From the NCBI RefSeq assembly GCF_902506575.1, contig NZ_LR732544.1:608986-658167 (forward strand): a stretch of DNA of 49,182 nucleotides. Direction: 5' to 3'. The position numbers were made by a program, and so were the translations under genes. This document shows positions 1-9,849 of the stretch, in pieces. The notes beneath the pieces are model-generated. The model did not search any database. It saw only the letters and a program-made list of their open reading frames with translations, and was not told the origin of the DNA. Numbering within the stretch: position 1 is the stretch's first letter; the number at the start of each line of letters is the position of its first letter. The DNA comes from Streptomyces mexicanus (GTDB taxonomy: Bacteria; Actinomycetota; Actinomycetes; Streptomycetales; Streptomycetaceae).

Positions 1-85
1 CTCCGGAGGAGGGGGCGCGGGGCGCCTCCCGGGGCGCCTCGGGCCGTGTCCCGCGGGACCGGCCGGTCGTGGGATGATCGGGGCC

Positions 86-778
86 ATGCGTGAACGAGTG
101 GTGGCCGCCTGCGACGGGGCGTCGAAGGGAAATCCCGGTCCGGCCGGCTGGGCGTGGGTGATCTCCGACGAGAGCGGGATTCCGTCCCGCTGGGAGGCGG
201 GCCCGCTCGGCACGGCCACCAACAACGTCGCCGAACTCACCGCCCTGGAAAGGCTGCTGGCGGCCACAGACCCGGACGTGCCGCTGGAGATCCGCATGGA
301 CTCCCAGTACGCGATGAAGGCGGTCACCACCTGGCTGCCCGGGTGGAAGCGCAACGGGTGGAAGACGTCCGCCGGCAAGCCCGTCGCCAACCAGGAGCTG
401 GTCGTCCGCATCGACGCGCTGCTGGAGGGCCGCGCGGTCGACCTGCGCTACGTGCCCGCCCACCAGGTCGACGGCGACAAGCTCAACGACTTCGCCGACC
501 GCGCCGCCAGCCAGGCGGCGAGCGCCCAGCAGGCCGCGGGCAGCGCCCTGGGCTCCCCGGAGCCGCCGCCCGCCCCCGCGGCGGCGGCCGCCGCACCGCG
601 CCGCCGCGCGAACGGCGCCAAGACCGCACGCCGCGGCTCCGGCGGCTCCGCGCGCACGATCAAGGCCAAGTTCCCCGGCCGCTGCGTGTGCGGCCGCTCC
701 TACGCGGCCGGCGAGCCCATCGCCAAGAACGACCAGGGGTGGGGCCACCCCGAATGCCGCACGGCCGTCGCCGGCTGA
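86..778 (+). CDS. rnhA: Ribonuclease HI with C-terminal Cys/His (zinc-ribbon-like) extension
   Basis: Ribonuclease HI cleaves the RNA strand of RNA-DNA hybrids (R-loops, primer removal). With the ATG at 86 (230 aa) the four catalytic acids fall at D10, E50, D72 and about D135, almost the E. coli numbering. The start motif DGASKGNPGPAG, the NNVAEL and MDSQYA motifs and the WLPGWKRNGWK basic protrusion are all present. An Ala/Pro-rich linker (about residues 147-195) leads to a C-terminal CVCG...HPEC patch that looks like a small zinc site, absent from E. coli RNase HI. An upstream in-frame ATG at 74 would add four residues. A GATGAT hexamer 7 nt before ATG 86 is compatible with a leaderless transcript. 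The assignment is firm; the role of the extension is inference. Confidence 0.93.
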   Translation: MRERVVAACDGASKGNPGPAGWAWVISDESGIPSRWEAGPLGTATNNVAELTALERLLAATDPDVPLEIRMDSQYAMKAVTTWLPGWKRNGWKTSAGKPVANQELVVRIDALLEGRAVDLRYVPAHQVDGDKLNDFADRAASQAASAQQAAGSALGSPEPPPAPAAAAAAPRRRANGAKTARRGSGGSARTIKAKFPGRCVCGRSYAAGEPIAKNDQGWGHPECRTAVAG

Positions 779-868
779 GCAGGCGGCACCCTCCGCGGCC
801 CTCGTCCGCCGCCCCCGGCCGGGCCGCCGATTCCGTGCCGGGCGGTGGCGGATGACACACTGGCCCCC

Positions 869-1852
869 ATGGACGAACGTGAATTCGGCAGGTCACACCA
901 GCACGCGTCGGTCGTCGGGCTCGGCACCTGGCAACTGGGCGCGGACTGGGGCGACGTGGAAGACAAGCAAGCCCTCGCCGTGCTGGAGGCGGCCGCCGAG
1001 TCGGGGGTGACCTTCTTCGACACCGCCGACGTCTACGGCGACGGGCGCAGCGAGCAGACCATCGCCACGTTCCTCGGCTCCCGCCCGGACCTGCACGTGC
1101 TGGTCGCCACCAAGATGGGCCGGCGCGTCGAGCAGATCCCGGAGAACTACGTCCTGGACAACTTCCGCGCCTGGAACGACCGCTCCCGGCGCAACCTCGG
1201 CGTCGACCGGATCGACCTGGTGCAGCTGCACTGCCCGCCGACCCCCGTGTACTCCCGCGACGAGGTGTTCGACGCCCTCGACACGCTCGTCGAGGAGGAG
1301 CGCATCGCCGCCTACGGCGTCAGCGTGGAGACCTGCGCCGAGGCGCTCACCGCGATCGCCCGCCCGAACGTGGCCAGCGTGCAGATCATCCTCAACCCGT
1401 TCCGCATGAAGCCGCTGCGCGAGGTGCTGCCCGCCGCCCGCGAGGCCGGCGTCGGCATCATCGCCCGGGTCCCCCTCGCCTCCGGCCTGCTGTCGGGCAG
1501 GTACACCAAGGACACGGTCTTCCCCGCCAACGACCACCGCACCTTCAACCGCCACGGCGAGGCCTTCGACCAGGGCGAGACCTTCGCCGGCGTGGACTTC
1601 GCCACCGGCGTGGAGGCTGCGGCCGAGTTCGCCGCGCTCGCCCCCGAGGGCTGCACGCCGGCCCAGCTCGCCCTGCGCTGGATCATCCAGCAGCCCGGCG
1701 TCACCACCGTCATCCCCGGCGCCCGCTCGCCCGAGCAGGCCCGCGCCAACGCGGAGGCCGGCAAGATGCCCCCGCTGTCCGAGGAGACCCTGGCCGCGAT
1801 CCGCGACCTGTACGACCGCCGGATCAAGGACCAGGTCGAGAGCCGCTGGTAG
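869..1852 (+). CDS. Aldo/keto reductase
   Basis: NADPH-dependent carbonyl reductase of the AKR superfamily, cytosolic, substrate unknown. From the ATG at 869 the protein is 327 aa. It shows the (beta/alpha)8 start VVGLGTWQLGA, and the catalytic tetrad can be placed at D51 (DTADVYG), Y56, K82 (ATKMG) and H121 (VQLH). The late segment GVTTVIPGARSPEQ is the usual NADP-phosphate-binding strand and helix. A GTG at 845 in the same frame would add eight residues with no good ribosome site. A CACACT hexamer 7 nt before the ATG suggests leaderless expression. It is monocistronic, 90 bp after the RNase HI gene. The family is certain; the substrate cannot be told from sequence. Confidence 0.93.
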   Translation: MDEREFGRSHQHASVVGLGTWQLGADWGDVEDKQALAVLEAAAESGVTFFDTADVYGDGRSEQTIATFLGSRPDLHVLVATKMGRRVEQIPENYVLDNFRAWNDRSRRNLGVDRIDLVQLHCPPTPVYSRDEVFDALDTLVEEERIAAYGVSVETCAEALTAIARPNVASVQIILNPFRMKPLREVLPAAREAGVGIIARVPLASGLLSGRYTKDTVFPANDHRTFNRHGEAFDQGETFAGVDFATGVEAAAEFAALAPEGCTPAQLALRWIIQQPGVTTVIPGARSPEQARANAEAGKMPPLSEETLAAIRDLYDRRIKDQVESRW

Positions 1853-1953
1853 GACGTCGGTCACTTCGCCGTCACCGCGTGAGCGAAATCCGCGAGCCGG
1901 GGCATCCGCAACGGCACGGGGCCACGGCCCGCGGGCACCGCTGAGGAGGCGAG

Positions 1954-2454
1954 GTGACGGCGATGACCGGCGATCAGGCACCCCGGCGCCGGGGGCGTGA
2001 CGAGACCGAGGAGGAACGCGCCGACCGCATGTGGGGGGAGTTGATCCAGGAGGTCCGCGTCGCGCAGACCGGAGTGCAGATCCTCTTCGGGTTCCTGCTC
2101 ACCGTCGTCTTCCAGCCCAAGTACGACAGCCTGGCCCACGCCGACCAGGTCCTCTACATCGTCACGGTGTTCCTCGGGGCGGCCACGACCGGCGCGCTCA
2201 TCGGGCCGGTCTCGCTGCACCGCCTGGTCTCCGGGCGCCGGGTCAAACCCCAGGCGGTGCGCCTGGCGTCCCGGCTGACCTTCGTCGGCCTGGTCCTGCT
2301 GGTCGCCACCACGACCTGTGCCCTGCTGCTGATCCTCAGGGTGGCCACGCACGGCGGGTTCGTGCCGTGGCTGGTCGCCCTCGTGGTCGCCTGGTACCTG
2401 CTGTGCTGGTTCGTGCTGCCCCTGTGGACCCGGCGCCGCTACACCGCCCGGTGA
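1954..2454 (+). CDS. DUF6328 family membrane protein
   Basis: Predicted integral membrane protein of 166 aa. A charged cytoplasmic N-terminus (RRRGRDETEEERADRMW) is followed by about four hydrophobic segments: around residues 42-60, 75-98, 108-130 and 135-155. The ELIQEVRVAQTGVQILFGFLL stretch and four-helix layout match the actinobacterial DUF6328 family, for which no function is established. GGAGG sits 4 nt before the GTG at 1954; an ATG at 1963 (residue 4) is an alternative start. It is convergent with the LLM oxidoreductase, the two stops being about 35 bp apart across a GC-rich palindromic spacer. Confidence 0.8.
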   Translation: MTAMTGDQAPRRRGRDETEEERADRMWGELIQEVRVAQTGVQILFGFLLTVVFQPKYDSLAHADQVLYIVTVFLGAATTGALIGPVSLHRLVSGRRVKPQAVRLASRLTFVGLVLLVATTTCALLLILRVATHGGFVPWLVALVVAWYLLCWFVLPLWTRRRYTAR

Positions 2455-2487
2455 GACGGCCCGCGGGCCCCAGGGGCCGCCCCCCGG

Positions 2488-3459
2488 TCAGCCGAGGGCG
2501 TCGTGCAGTGCGGGCAGCAGCGTCTTCGCCGACCAGTCCAGGAACGCCTCCTGCGTCTCGCCGCCGATCTGCACCAGCGCGATCTCCGTGAACCCGGCCT
2601 CCGCGTACGGCCGCACCGCCTCCACGAACGCCTCCGGATCGTCGCCGCAGGGAATGGACTCGGCCACGTCCTCGGGCGTGACGAACTGCGTGGCCGCCTC
2701 GAACGAGTCCGGGTGCGGCAGCTCGGCGTTCACCTTCCAGCCGGAGCCGAACCAGCGGAACTGCTCGTGCGCCCGGGCGATCGCCGCGTCGCGGTCGGTG
2801 TCGTAGCACACCGGCAGCTGGCCCACCCGCGGCTTGCCCTGACCGCCGTGCCGGTCGAAGGCCTCCAGCAGGTCGGCCTTGGGCTCGGTGGCGATCACCA
2901 GGTCGGCCAGGTGCCCGGCGAGTGTGCAGGACTGCTCGCCGGAGACCGCGATCCCGATGGGCGGCGGCTGGTCGGGCAGGTCCCACAGCTTGGCCGACTC
3001 CACGTCGAAGTGCACGCCGTGCCGGGTGACGTGGCCGCCCTGGAACAGGGCGCGGATGATCTCCACGGCCTCCTGGAGCCGCTCGTGGCGTACGTCGACG
3101 GCGGGCCAGCCCTCGCCGACGACGTGCTCGTTGAGGTTCTCGCCCGCGCCGAGGCCCAGCCGGAACCGGCCCTCGGACAGCAACTGCACCGTCGCCGCCT
3201 TCTGCGCCACGACCGCCGGATGATAGCGGAACGTCGGGCAGGTCACGTACGTCATCAGCGGGATGCGCGAGGTCGCCTGCGCGGCCGCCCCGAGGACGCT
3301 CCAGGCGTACGGTGAGTGACCCTGTGAACGCAGCCACGGGAAGTAGTGGTCCGAGGTCACCGAGAAGTCGAAGCCGACCTCCTCGGCGCGCACCACGTGC
3401 TGGACCAGCTCGCGCGGACCGGCCTGCTCGGTCATCATCGTGTATCCGATTTGCACCAT
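2488..3459 (-). CDS. LLM-class F420-dependent oxidoreductase (TIGR03557-like)
   Basis: Flavin/F420-dependent oxidoreductase of the luciferase-like monooxygenase fold, 323 aa, closest in sequence style to the F420-dependent glucose-6-phosphate dehydrogenase subgroup. It starts MVQIGYTMMTEQ, followed by EEVGFDFSVTSDHYFPW, the MTYVTCPTFRYHPAVVAQKAAT segment and LGLGAGENLNEHVVGEGWP, which form the cofactor pocket in this family. Coenzyme F420 is made by streptomycetes, so the cofactor is plausible, but the substrate is unknown. The start at 3459 gives the family's usual N-terminus; reading further upstream would translate the tandem repeat at 3509-3557, which is not credible protein. It lies 191 bp downstream of the threonine dehydratase-like gene and is separated from it by a strong hairpin. 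Confidence 0.9.
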   Translation of the reverse strand: MVQIGYTMMTEQAGPRELVQHVVRAEEVGFDFSVTSDHYFPWLRSQGHSPYAWSVLGAAAQATSRIPLMTYVTCPTFRYHPAVVAQKAATVQLLSEGRFRLGLGAGENLNEHVVGEGWPAVDVRHERLQEAVEIIRALFQGGHVTRHGVHFDVESAKLWDLPDQPPPIGIAVSGEQSCTLAGHLADLVIATEPKADLLEAFDRHGGQGKPRVGQLPVCYDTDRDAAIARAHEQFRWFGSGWKVNAELPHPDSFEAATQFVTPEDVAESIPCGDDPEAFVEAVRPYAEAGFTEIALVQIGGETQEAFLDWSAKTLLPALHDALG

Positions 3460-3508
3460 GCCCGCCGAGTCCCCGGACCCGGTGCACCGAAAACGGGAGA
3501 CCGTTCCC

Positions 3509-3557
3509 GGCGCACGGCGCACGGCGCACGGCGCACGGCGCACGGCGCACGGCGCAC
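3509..3557. repeat. 7-bp tandem repeat GGCGCAC x7
   Basis: Seven perfect head-to-tail copies of GGCGCAC fill 49 bp in the leader region of the LLM oxidoreductase gene, followed by one degraded unit (GTGCAC). The array lies 50-98 bp upstream of that gene's ATG, where its promoter would be expected. A 7-bp unit shifts the reading frame with each copy change, so it is non-coding here. Copy number is likely to vary by strand slippage. Confidence 0.95.
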
Positions 3558-3583
3558 GTGCACGGCTACGGACCGGGACGGAT

Positions 3584-3641
3584 CCGGACCGGGACGGGCC
3601 CGAAGCGGCGGCGCCCCGGACCAGGCCCGTACCCGGTCCGG
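3584..3641 (-). terminator. Hairpin terminator after the threonine dehydratase-like gene
   Basis: Arms 3584-3600 and 3624-3641 pair over 17 bp with a single 1-nt bulge around a 23-nt loop. The hairpin begins 10 nt past the stop of the minus-strand gene at 3651. It has no U-tract, as is common in Streptomyces. Confidence 0.7.
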
Positions 3642-3650
3642 ACCCGGCTC

Positions 3651-4610
3651 TCAGCGCAGCCCGAAACCCTCCGCCCAGGACATGACGTCGGCGGTCGTGG
3701 CGTTGCCCCCGCACACCACGAGGCCCAGCCGGGCCCGGTCCCCGACCCGTTCGCGCACCAGCCGGGCCGCCGGCAGCAGGCAGCCCGCGGCGGGCTCGGC
3801 CCACAGCTTGGCGTGCTCGGCGAGGTCCAGGCACCCCTGCACGGCGTCCCGGTCCGACACGACCAGCACCTCCTCGACCAGCGCGGCGACGTGGTCGTAG
3901 GTCAGCTGCGAGACCGTCGGGGCGCTCAGCGTCGTGATGATCGAGGAGACGGCCACCGGCACCGGGCCGCCCGCGGCCAGCGCCTCGGACATCGCCTGGG
4001 CGCCCTCCGTCTCCACGCCCCAGACCCGCACCCCGGGCCGCAGCGCGCGCAGCGCCGCGGCGACGCCCGCGATCAGGCCGCCGCCGCCGATGCTGACGAG
4101 CACGTCGGTGAGGTCACCGGCGTCCTGCGCCAGTTCCAGGCCGACGGTGCCCTGCCCGGCGATCACCACCGGGTCGTCGAAGGGGTGGACCAGGGTGAGG
4201 CCTTCGTCCCGCAGTCGGGTCGCCGTCGCGAACGCCTCGTCCATGCCGTCCGTCAGCCGCACCGTCGCCCCGGTCGCCTCCGCCAGCTCGATGGACCGGG
4301 CCGGCGCCGAGCGGGGCATGACCACGGTCGCCTTCACGTCCAGGGCCGCCGCCATCACCGCCAGCGCGATCCCGTGGTTGCCGCCGCTGACCGCCACCAC
4401 GCCCGCGGCCCGCTCCGCCTCGCCCAGCGACAGCAGCTTCGCCGTCGCGCCGCGCGCCTTGAAGGAGCCGGTGCGCTGCAGCAGCTCCAGCTTCGCGGTC
4501 ACGGGGACGCCGAGCAGCGCGGACAGACCCGGGCTGGGCACGGTCGGGGTCCGTACGACGTGGCCGGTGATCCGCTCGGCGGCGGCTTCGATCTCCGAGA
4601 TGCCGATCAA
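3651..4610 (-). CDS. Threonine/serine dehydratase (PLP, fold type II)
   Basis: PLP-dependent ammonia-lyase that deaminates threonine or serine to the 2-oxoacid. The 319-aa protein has the Schiff-base lysine K51 in GSFKARGA, the substrate loop SGGNHG (75-80), the phosphate-binding tetraglycine loop SIGGGGLIAG and a C-terminal CGGN. It has only the catalytic domain and no C-terminal ACT-like regulatory domain, so it resembles catabolic or serine-racemase-like members rather than feedback-regulated IlvA. The start codon is TTG at 4610, with AAGGG nine bases upstream; there is no nearby in-frame ATG. Serine racemase or another small-amino-acid lyase are alternatives. Confidence 0.88.
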   Translation of the reverse strand: MIGISEIEAAAERITGHVVRTPTVPSPGLSALLGVPVTAKLELLQRTGSFKARGATAKLLSLGEAERAAGVVAVSGGNHGIALAVMAAALDVKATVVMPRSAPARSIELAEATGATVRLTDGMDEAFATATRLRDEGLTLVHPFDDPVVIAGQGTVGLELAQDAGDLTDVLVSIGGGGLIAGVAAALRALRPGVRVWGVETEGAQAMSEALAAGGPVPVAVSSIITTLSAPTVSQLTYDHVAALVEEVLVVSDRDAVQGCLDLAEHAKLWAEPAAGCLLPAARLVRERVGDRARLGLVVCGGNATTADVMSWAEGFGLR

Positions 4611-4724
4611 GGCTGTTCACCCTTCCGGCGCGGGGGCTGACGGTCCGCGCCACCCTCGACCCTCGCCCGGCCGGGCACCGCGGGTCAACACGTTTCGGCA
4701 TCGGGCGCCGGGCGGGCCGGGTGC

Positions 4725-5402
4725 TCAGTGCTGCTGCGGCTTCGCCGGCGTGGCCTCGCTGGGCCGGACCACGACGTGGCCCTCGCCGCGCAGCATCAGC
4801 TGGACGGCCTCGCCGGAGCCGCCGCGCAGCATCGAGCCGAGCGACTGCGAGCGGTGCAGCGAGGTCTCCAGACGGGCCGTCCAGCCGACGACGGCGTCGG
4901 TGTCGACGTACACCGGCTGCTCCGGTGTGACCGGCAGGACGAGGGGCGTGCCGTCGCACACCAGGCCGAGGCGCCCCTGCCCGGTGAACACGCTGTTGAA
5001 CAGTCCGCCGCCCGCGATGCCGGAGCCCTTCACCGTGGTGATCCGGTAGGTCAGCGACGCGTCGAAGCACAGGACGTTGCGGCCGTTGACGGTGAACTCC
5101 TCGCCCGGCTCCACCTCGACGACGAAGCAGTTCTGCGCCTCGTGCGCGAACCACGCCTCGCCCCGCCCGCGCACCGCCATGAGCGGCAGCCCTTCCCCGG
5201 TGACCGCACGTTTGAGCATGCCGCCCACGCCCTGGCCCTTGCGCTCGAAGCGCAGATCACCGCGGAAGGCCACCATCGAGCCCTGGCGGGCGACCATCTC
5301 GCCGTCCACCACGTACCGGAGGCACTTGGCGTTCTCGACGGACATGCCGGGCGCGGACGCGGGCCGCACCACGTGCTCACTGGAAAAGAGATCACCCTTC
5401 AT
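4725..5402 (-). CDS. AIM24 family protein
   Basis: A 225-aa protein of the AIM24 (formerly TIGR00266/DUF124) family, which folds as a beta-sandwich; its bacterial role is not established. Visible family features are the EMVARQGSMVAFRGDLRFE segment, a glycine-rich middle (GSGIAGGGLFNSVFTGQG) and YVDTDAVVGWTA near the C-terminus. The start MKGDLFSS at 5402 is chosen because codons upstream read as non-protein sequence. No signal peptide or membrane helix. It precedes the threonine dehydratase-like gene on the same strand by 114 bp. Confidence 0.88.
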   Translation of the reverse strand: MKGDLFSSEHVVRPASAPGMSVENAKCLRYVVDGEMVARQGSMVAFRGDLRFERKGQGVGGMLKRAVTGEGLPLMAVRGRGEAWFAHEAQNCFVVEVEPGEEFTVNGRNVLCFDASLTYRITTVKGSGIAGGGLFNSVFTGQGRLGLVCDGTPLVLPVTPEQPVYVDTDAVVGWTARLETSLHRSQSLGSMLRGGSGEAVQLMLRGEGHVVVRPSEATPAKPQQH

Positions 5403-5464
5403 GTGGGCATCCTGGCCCGGAACCACTCGTTCCGCCAAGATCGCCCGCGGACGCGTGACCCGGG

Positions 5465-7007
<1,543 letters not shown>

Positions 7008-8807
7008 GTGCACAGACCCCACATACGCAACGTGGCGGTCGCCGTCGTCGTGACGACGGCCGCCACGGGCCTGGCCGGCACGGCCCTGGCCGCCCCCGCC
7101 ACGGGGGCGGGCCACCGCACCGTGTCGTCCGCGGTGTCCTCCACCGCCGCGGTGGTGAACGCCGCCCGCGCCGCCGCCTTCGCGCACCCCTCGGCGACCG
7201 GTGTCACACAGGGCGACGCGCTGCGGGCCGAGGACGTGATGCTGGACCCCGAGGGGGCCCGGCACGTCCGGTTCATACGCACCCACCAGGGCATGCCCGT
7301 CCTCGGCGGCGACCTCGTCGTCCACCTGGACCGCACGCTCGCCTACACCGGTGTCACCCGGGCCGCCGACCACAAGGTCGTCCCCGCCACCACCACCGCC
7401 CGGCTGACGCCCGCTCAGGCGGCCGCCACCGCGGCCTCGGCGGCCGGCGGCCGCGCGGGCACCGCCCAGCTGGTCGTGGACGCCCGCGGCGGCGCCTCGG
7501 CCCTCGCCTACCAGGTGCACGTCACCGGCAGCGCCACCGACGAGGACACCGGCTCCCGCACGGTCGTCGTCGACGCCCTGACCGGAAAGGTGCGCAGCAA
7601 CACCCCCGACAGCGACGAGTTCCTGTCGCCGAAGCTGCTCGCCGCCCTGCGCGAGCGCGGACAGACGCTGCGCCCGGTCACCGCCACCGCCCCGCGCACC
7701 GCCCGCCGCGCGATCCCGTACTCGTCCTCCGTGGCGAAGTACCCGCGCACCGCGACGGGCACCGGCTCGTCCCTGTTCGTGGGCACGGTCCCGCTGATCA
7801 CCACCCAGACGGGCCGCACCGGCTACCTGCTGAAGGACCCCACCCGCTACGGCACCGAGACGCGGGACGCGAAGAACCAGCTGACGGAGAGCTTCTCCAG
7901 CGGCACTCCGATCACCAGCACCACCGACACGTGGGGCAACGGCGCCGTCTCCAGCCGCGTCAGCGCCGCCGTGGACGCCCAGTACGGCATCACCAAGACG
8001 CTGGACTTCTATCAGAAGACCTTCGGGCGCAAGGGCATCGAGAACAACTCCCGCGGTGCCAAGGGCATGGTCCACTTCGGCAACCGGATCGCGAACGCCT
8101 TCTGGGACCCGGCCTGCGGCTGCATGCTCTACGGTGACGGCGACGGCGGCATGTTCCCCAAGCCGCTCGTCGCGCTCGACGTCACCGGCCACGAGCTGAC
8201 CCACGGCGTCGTGGACGCCACCGCGCAGCTGGAACCCACCCGCGTGGACGCCCGCGGCAACCAGTACGGCGAGCCCGGGGCGCTCAACGAGTCGCTGGCC
8301 GACATCTTCGGCTCCGACGTGGAGTTCTTCGCCAACAACGCCAAGAACCCGCCGAACTACCTCATCGGCGAGAAGCTGGGCCTGTCCCAGAAGTTCCTGC
8401 GCCGCCTGGACCACCCCTCCCTCGACAAGCTGGAGGGCACGATCGACTACTGGTCGCCGGCGGTGTACGACACCGAGGTCCACGCGGGCTCCGGGGTCTC
8501 CTCGCACGCGTTCTACCTGCTCGCCGAGGGCAGCGGCCGCAAGACGATCGGCGGCGTCACCTACGACTCGCCGACGTACCAGAACCTGACGGTGCGGGGC
8601 ATCGGCCGCACCAAGGCCACGGCCGTCTTCTACCGGGCGCTGACCCGCTACATGGTCTCCACCACCGACTTCCACGACGCGCGCCTCGCGACGCTGGCGG
8701 CGGCCAGGGACCTGTACGGTCAGGACAGCACCGAGTACCGGACGGTGGACCAGGCCTGGGCCGCGGTCAACGTCACCGCCGCCAACACCCCGGCGGCCCG
8801 CCCCTGA
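7008..8807 (+). CDS. Secreted M4-family (thermolysin-like) zinc metallopeptidase
   Basis: Extracellular neutral protease precursor, 599 aa from the GTG at 7008, which has GAAAGAAGGA about nine bases upstream. Residues 1-28 are a signal peptide ending ALA. A propeptide with FTP/PepSY-type segments (RFIRTHQGMPVLGGDLVVHLD and the following region to about 210) precedes the catalytic domain. Zinc ligands are H395 and H399 in HELTH and E428 in GALNESLADIFG; a downstream histidine in VSSHAFYLLAEG corresponds to the transition-state-stabilising residue. It ends without a C-terminal P-domain or carbohydrate module. A 12-bp hairpin follows the gene, so it is probably monocistronic. Confidence 0.95.
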   Translation: MHRPHIRNVAVAVVVTTAATGLAGTALAAPATGAGHRTVSSAVSSTAAVVNAARAAAFAHPSATGVTQGDALRAEDVMLDPEGARHVRFIRTHQGMPVLGGDLVVHLDRTLAYTGVTRAADHKVVPATTTARLTPAQAAATAASAAGGRAGTAQLVVDARGGASALAYQVHVTGSATDEDTGSRTVVVDALTGKVRSNTPDSDEFLSPKLLAALRERGQTLRPVTATAPRTARRAIPYSSSVAKYPRTATGTGSSLFVGTVPLITTQTGRTGYLLKDPTRYGTETRDAKNQLTESFSSGTPITSTTDTWGNGAVSSRVSAAVDAQYGITKTLDFYQKTFGRKGIENNSRGAKGMVHFGNRIANAFWDPACGCMLYGDGDGGMFPKPLVALDVTGHELTHGVVDATAQLEPTRVDARGNQYGEPGALNESLADIFGSDVEFFANNAKNPPNYLIGEKLGLSQKFLRRLDHPSLDKLEGTIDYWSPAVYDTEVHAGSGVSSHAFYLLAEGSGRKTIGGVTYDSPTYQNLTVRGIGRTKATAVFYRALTRYMVSTTDFHDARLATLAAARDLYGQDSTEYRTVDQAWAAVNVTAANTPAARP

Positions 8808-8832
8808 CGCGTCGCCACCCGCGGTGATACCC

Positions 8833-8861
8833 GGATGCCCCGCCCCAGCGGCGGGGCATCC
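8833..8861 (+). terminator. Hairpin terminator after the M4 protease gene
   Basis: A perfect 12-bp stem (GGATGCCCCGCC and its complement) with a 5-nt loop CCAGC lies 26 nt after the protease stop and before the universal stress protein leader. Confidence 0.85.
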
Positions 8862-8971
8862 TCATACGCGTCGGCCGGGACGGCACCGCGAGGTGCTGCG
8901 GTAGAGCGCGCCCGGTGGGGAACACTGGGCCACGGACGGACAACCGGCCCGATACGAAAGAGGCGGACGGC

Positions 8972-9844
8972 ATGGCACGACCGGTCACGGCAGGAGTCGA
9001 CGGATCCGAGGAGAGCCGCGCAGCGCTGGCCTGGGCCGCCCGGGAGGCCGAACGCCGCGGTCTGCCGCTGCGCGTGGTGCACGCCTGGCGCTTCGAGGTC
9101 CACGACGCCGTCGACCTCGGCGACCGCGACGCCCAGCGGCAGAGCTTCCAGGACATGATCACCGGCGCCCTCCGCGAGGTCACCGACCGCCACCCGGACC
9201 TGACCGTGACCACCGACGTCGTGGAGGACGACGCCGCGGACGCCCTGACCGCCGCCGCGGCGGACGCGCACCTGCTGGCACTCGGCTCGCGCGGACAGGG
9301 CGCGCTCGTCCGCTTCCTCGTCGGCTCCGTCGGGCAGCAGGTGATCGCCCGGGCCGCCCGGCCCGTCGTCCTGGTGCGCGCCGGTGACGACCCCGCCGCC
9401 GAGGCGGCCGGGCGGGAGATCGTCGTCGGCCAGCACGGCAGCGCCGAGGACAGCGCCGAGGCCCTGCGGTTCGCCTTCGAGACCGCCGCCGCCCGCGGCG
9501 CCCAGGTCCGCGCCGTACGCGCCTGGACCCTGCCGCCGGTCTTCGCCTACAGCCCCGGCTCGATGCAACTGCTCGACGACGCCGGGGGACTGGAACCCTA
9601 CGAGACGAAGGCGCTCGCCGAGGCCCTGCGGCCGTGGCGCGAGCGCTTCCCGGACGTGCCCGTCGTGGAGCACGTGGAGATGGGCAGCGCCGGCCAGGTG
9701 CTGCTGGCGGCGGCGGAACACGCCCAACTGGTGGTCGTGGGACGCCGGGCCCGCCGCACCGCGGTGGGCGCGCGCATCGGCTCCGTGGCGCACGGTGTGC
9801 TGCACCACGCCGGCTGCCCGGTGGCCGTGGTCCCGCCCGCCTGA
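8972..9844 (+). CDS. Tandem universal stress protein (two USP domains)
   Basis: A 290-aa protein with two UspA-type nucleotide-binding domains, about residues 1-145 and 147-290. Domain 1 starts MARPVTAGVDGSEESRAALAWA and carries the ATP-binding loop GSRGQGALVRFLVGSVGQQV. Domain 2 starts IVVGQHGSAEDSAEALRFA and ends VVGRRARRTAVGARIGSVA, a degenerate loop lacking the GxG of domain 1, so only the first domain is likely to bind ATP well. The ATG at 8972 follows GAAAGAGGCGG. Such genes are commonly induced by hypoxia or stationary phase in actinobacteria; no dyad-type operator is obvious here. It is convergent with the DUF4032 gene, only 5 bp separating the stops. Confidence 0.92.
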   Translation: MARPVTAGVDGSEESRAALAWAAREAERRGLPLRVVHAWRFEVHDAVDLGDRDAQRQSFQDMITGALREVTDRHPDLTVTTDVVEDDAADALTAAAADAHLLALGSRGQGALVRFLVGSVGQQVIARAARPVVLVRAGDDPAAEAAGREIVVGQHGSAEDSAEALRFAFETAAARGAQVRAVRAWTLPPVFAYSPGSMQLLDDAGGLEPYETKALAEALRPWRERFPDVPVVEHVEMGSAGQVLLAAAEHAQLVVVGRRARRTAVGARIGSVAHGVLHHAGCPVAVVPPA

Positions 9845-9849
9845 ACCGC

